DNA from: Nostoc sp. C052 | Lineage (GTDB): Bacteria; Cyanobacteriota; Cyanobacteriia; Cyanobacteriales; Nostocaceae | NCBI RefSeq assembly: GCF_013393905.1 | Contig: NZ_CP040272.1 | Span: forward strand, 3,654,001 to 3,718,000 | Direction of reading: 5' to 3' | DNA: 64,000 bases | Part shown: positions 62,867 through 64,000 of the stretch, one piece after another | How the letters are laid out: each line of letters begins with the position of its first letter | Position numbering within the stretch: the first letter of the stretch is position 1 | The notes under the pieces: generated by a model | Database searches by the model: none | Told to the model about the DNA's origin: nothing | The model's input: the letters and a program-made list of their open reading frames with translations, nothing else | Position numbers and translations under genes: made by a program

Positions 62867-63361
62867 ATGCCTAGTTCCAAAATCTTAGCCCAATCTTTCG
62901 ACTATTATGGAGCTTACCCCTGCCCAGTCTGTCGGATAGGTAAGGTTTCTCACATGCCATTGATGGAAGCTATGGCTTGTGACTTTTGTCAAGAGATTTT
63001 TACAGTCAACTTAGAATTACAGCAAATCAAGATGCCTTCTAGGCAACCACCGTTAACTTGGCGTTGGAATGGGTTAAGTTGGACAGAAGGCCAGTTAGAA
63101 GGTGTGGAATTAGGTTGGGGTTATGGACTAGCAGCAGCAGTTTTTGTAATTCTGCCCACGACTCTCATTGGTATAGTCGCTTACTATTTTCCTGCTAACC
63201 TCAAGGAACCCATAACCTGGATGCCATATATTTGGACGATATTAACTTTCTTATCACATCTATCAATTATTGTTTGGATTTTTATTGAAGTCTATCAGAT
63301 TCCAGTTACAGCATATTTGAGAGCGATCGCACGATGGAGGAATGGGGAGATGGGGAGATGA
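62867..63361 (+). CDS. Membrane protein with N-terminal zinc-ribbon-like motif
   Basis: 164 residues. Near the N-terminus, PCPVCRIGK and MACDFCQEIF give two CxxC pairs about 20 residues apart, a likely zinc ribbon. Two membrane segments follow (about 83-107 and 117-142), then a basic tail. No family name recognised. It is located before the J-domain gene on the same strand with a repeat-rich spacer, so a shared transcript is uncertain. Confidence 0.65.
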   Translation: MPSSKILAQSFDYYGAYPCPVCRIGKVSHMPLMEAMACDFCQEIFTVNLELQQIKMPSRQPPLTWRWNGLSWTEGQLEGVELGWGYGLAAAVFVILPTTLIGIVAYYFPANLKEPITWMPYIWTILTFLSHLSIIVWIFIEVYQIPVTAYLRAIARWRNGEMGR

Positions 63362-63515
63362 GAAATCAATTCAAAATTCAAAATTCAAAATTAAAGAACT
63401 TCTGCCTCCTCTTTCCCAGCCCTCAATGCCCAATGCCCATAAACAATAACAAAAGATGCAGCGGATAGAAGGCTCCATCACTCATAATTAAGTTGATTAT
63501 CCACCAAAATATCGT

Positions 63516-64000
63516 ATGAGCGATCTGGAGCGGTACTATAGAGTTTTGGAATTAGAGCCTGGGGCAACACTTGACGAAGTGAACCAGGCTTACAAAGATT
63601 TAGTCTTTGTTTGGCATCCCGATCGCATTCCTAAAGAAAATCTCCGTTTACAGCAGAAAGCACAAGACAAGCTGAAAGCCATAAATGAAGCTCGTGAAAA
63701 ATTGCGCTCTCTCAAAACCAAATCTCAAACCACACATAATTCACCGCCACCTCAACAGGAAAAACCATCTCAAAAAACCCAGCAACCAGCAAAGCAAAAC
63801 TCAGACTTGAGTGGCAAAGACTATAGTCGGGCAAATTTGAGCAATAAAGACTTATCTGGCAGAAATCTGAGTTATGCCAATTTGAGTGGTGCTAATCTCA
63901 GTGATACTTTTATGCACAAAGTCAACCTCAGAGGTGCGAATTTATCTGAAGCAAATTTATTTCGGGCAAACCTACTTTTAGCGGATCTCAGGGAGGCGAA
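63516..64000 (+). CDS. J-domain protein with pentapeptide repeats (cut by window end)
   Basis: The frame opens at ATG 63516 and runs off the window. Residues 1-65 are a DnaJ domain: MSDLERYYRVLELEPGATLDEVNQAYKDLV, then the HPD motif in WHPDRIP and LKAINEAREKL. A Gln/Pro/Lys-rich linker (about 70-95) follows, then pentapeptide repeats of A(N/D)LSX type (SRANLSNKDLSGRNLSYANLSGANLS), which fold as a right-handed quadrilateral beta-helix. HPD would recruit Hsp70; the repeat part likely binds a partner. This fusion is common in cyanobacteria. Confidence 0.88.
   Translation, partial: MSDLERYYRVLELEPGATLDEVNQAYKDLVFVWHPDRIPKENLRLQQKAQDKLKAINEAREKLRSLKTKSQTTHNSPPPQQEKPSQKTQQPAKQNSDLSGKDYSRANLSNKDLSGRNLSYANLSGANLSDTFMHKVNLRGANLSEANLFRANLLLADLREA

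Overview
The window is chromosomal DNA of a filamentous, Nostoc-like cyanobacterium. GCGATCGC (HIP1-type) octamers are scattered throughout. Intergenic regions carry heptad-type short repeats (ccccaat, ggggaaa and aattcaa types) and many palindromic elements. Several encoded proteins are typical of cyanobacteria: a DUF2808 protein, a high-light-inducible protein, a UbiD decarboxylase and a J-domain/pentapeptide protein. Nothing indicates a plasmid or phage. No rRNA, tRNA or CRISPR array was recognised.

Layout. 1-5 kb: end of an exopolysaccharide cluster (GT2 end, Wzy-like membrane protein, GT4, GMC oxidoreductase). 5-10 kb: small proteins, a DOMON-like protein overlapping a NahK-like kinase, a Tudor-knot protein and a DUF2808 protein. 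10.6-31.7 kb: an organosulfur island. It holds two SsuD/SfnG-type flavin monooxygenases, three tandem paralogues of an unnamed ferritin-like family, sulfonate-type binding lipoproteins, a methionine-type importer (three MetQ-like lipoproteins, MetN, MetI), two MFS carriers, an Old-Yellow-Enzyme reductase and an SsuC/SsuA pair. No SsuB ATPase lies in the window. 32-41.6 kb: a Tat-exported vanadium-haloperoxidase homologue lacking its acid-base histidine, a mono-haem c-type protein, a TTC38-like TPR protein, three tandem aldo/keto reductases and an HD-domain protein. 41.8-48.5 kb: a DeoR regulator divergent from an unusual transketolase, two small secreted proteins, a large GST and another sulfonate-type binding protein. 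49-64 kb: chromate transporter, UbiD, redoxin, HLIP, ThyX, an RND efflux pair, DAHP synthase and a J-domain/pentapeptide protein cut by the window end.

The most striking signal lies upstream of the DAHP synthase gene (minus strand, about 62.1-62.45 kb). A consensus promoter is followed by two consecutive transcription attenuators. Each has its own short leader peptide packed with Phe/Tyr/Trp codons, an antiterminator and an intrinsic terminator. In the proximal unit the three competing 8-nt arms match exactly, and one is formed by the last codons of the leader peptide. This predicts ribosome-mediated control of the first step of aromatic amino acid synthesis by all three aromatic amino acids.

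A second theme is repeats that interact with genes. A miniature element of about 120-145 bp occurs four times with TAA at its borders; in three copies the left TAA is the stop codon of the preceding gene. Other elements are nested inside one another, and heptad repeats have been translated into the RND efflux proteins.
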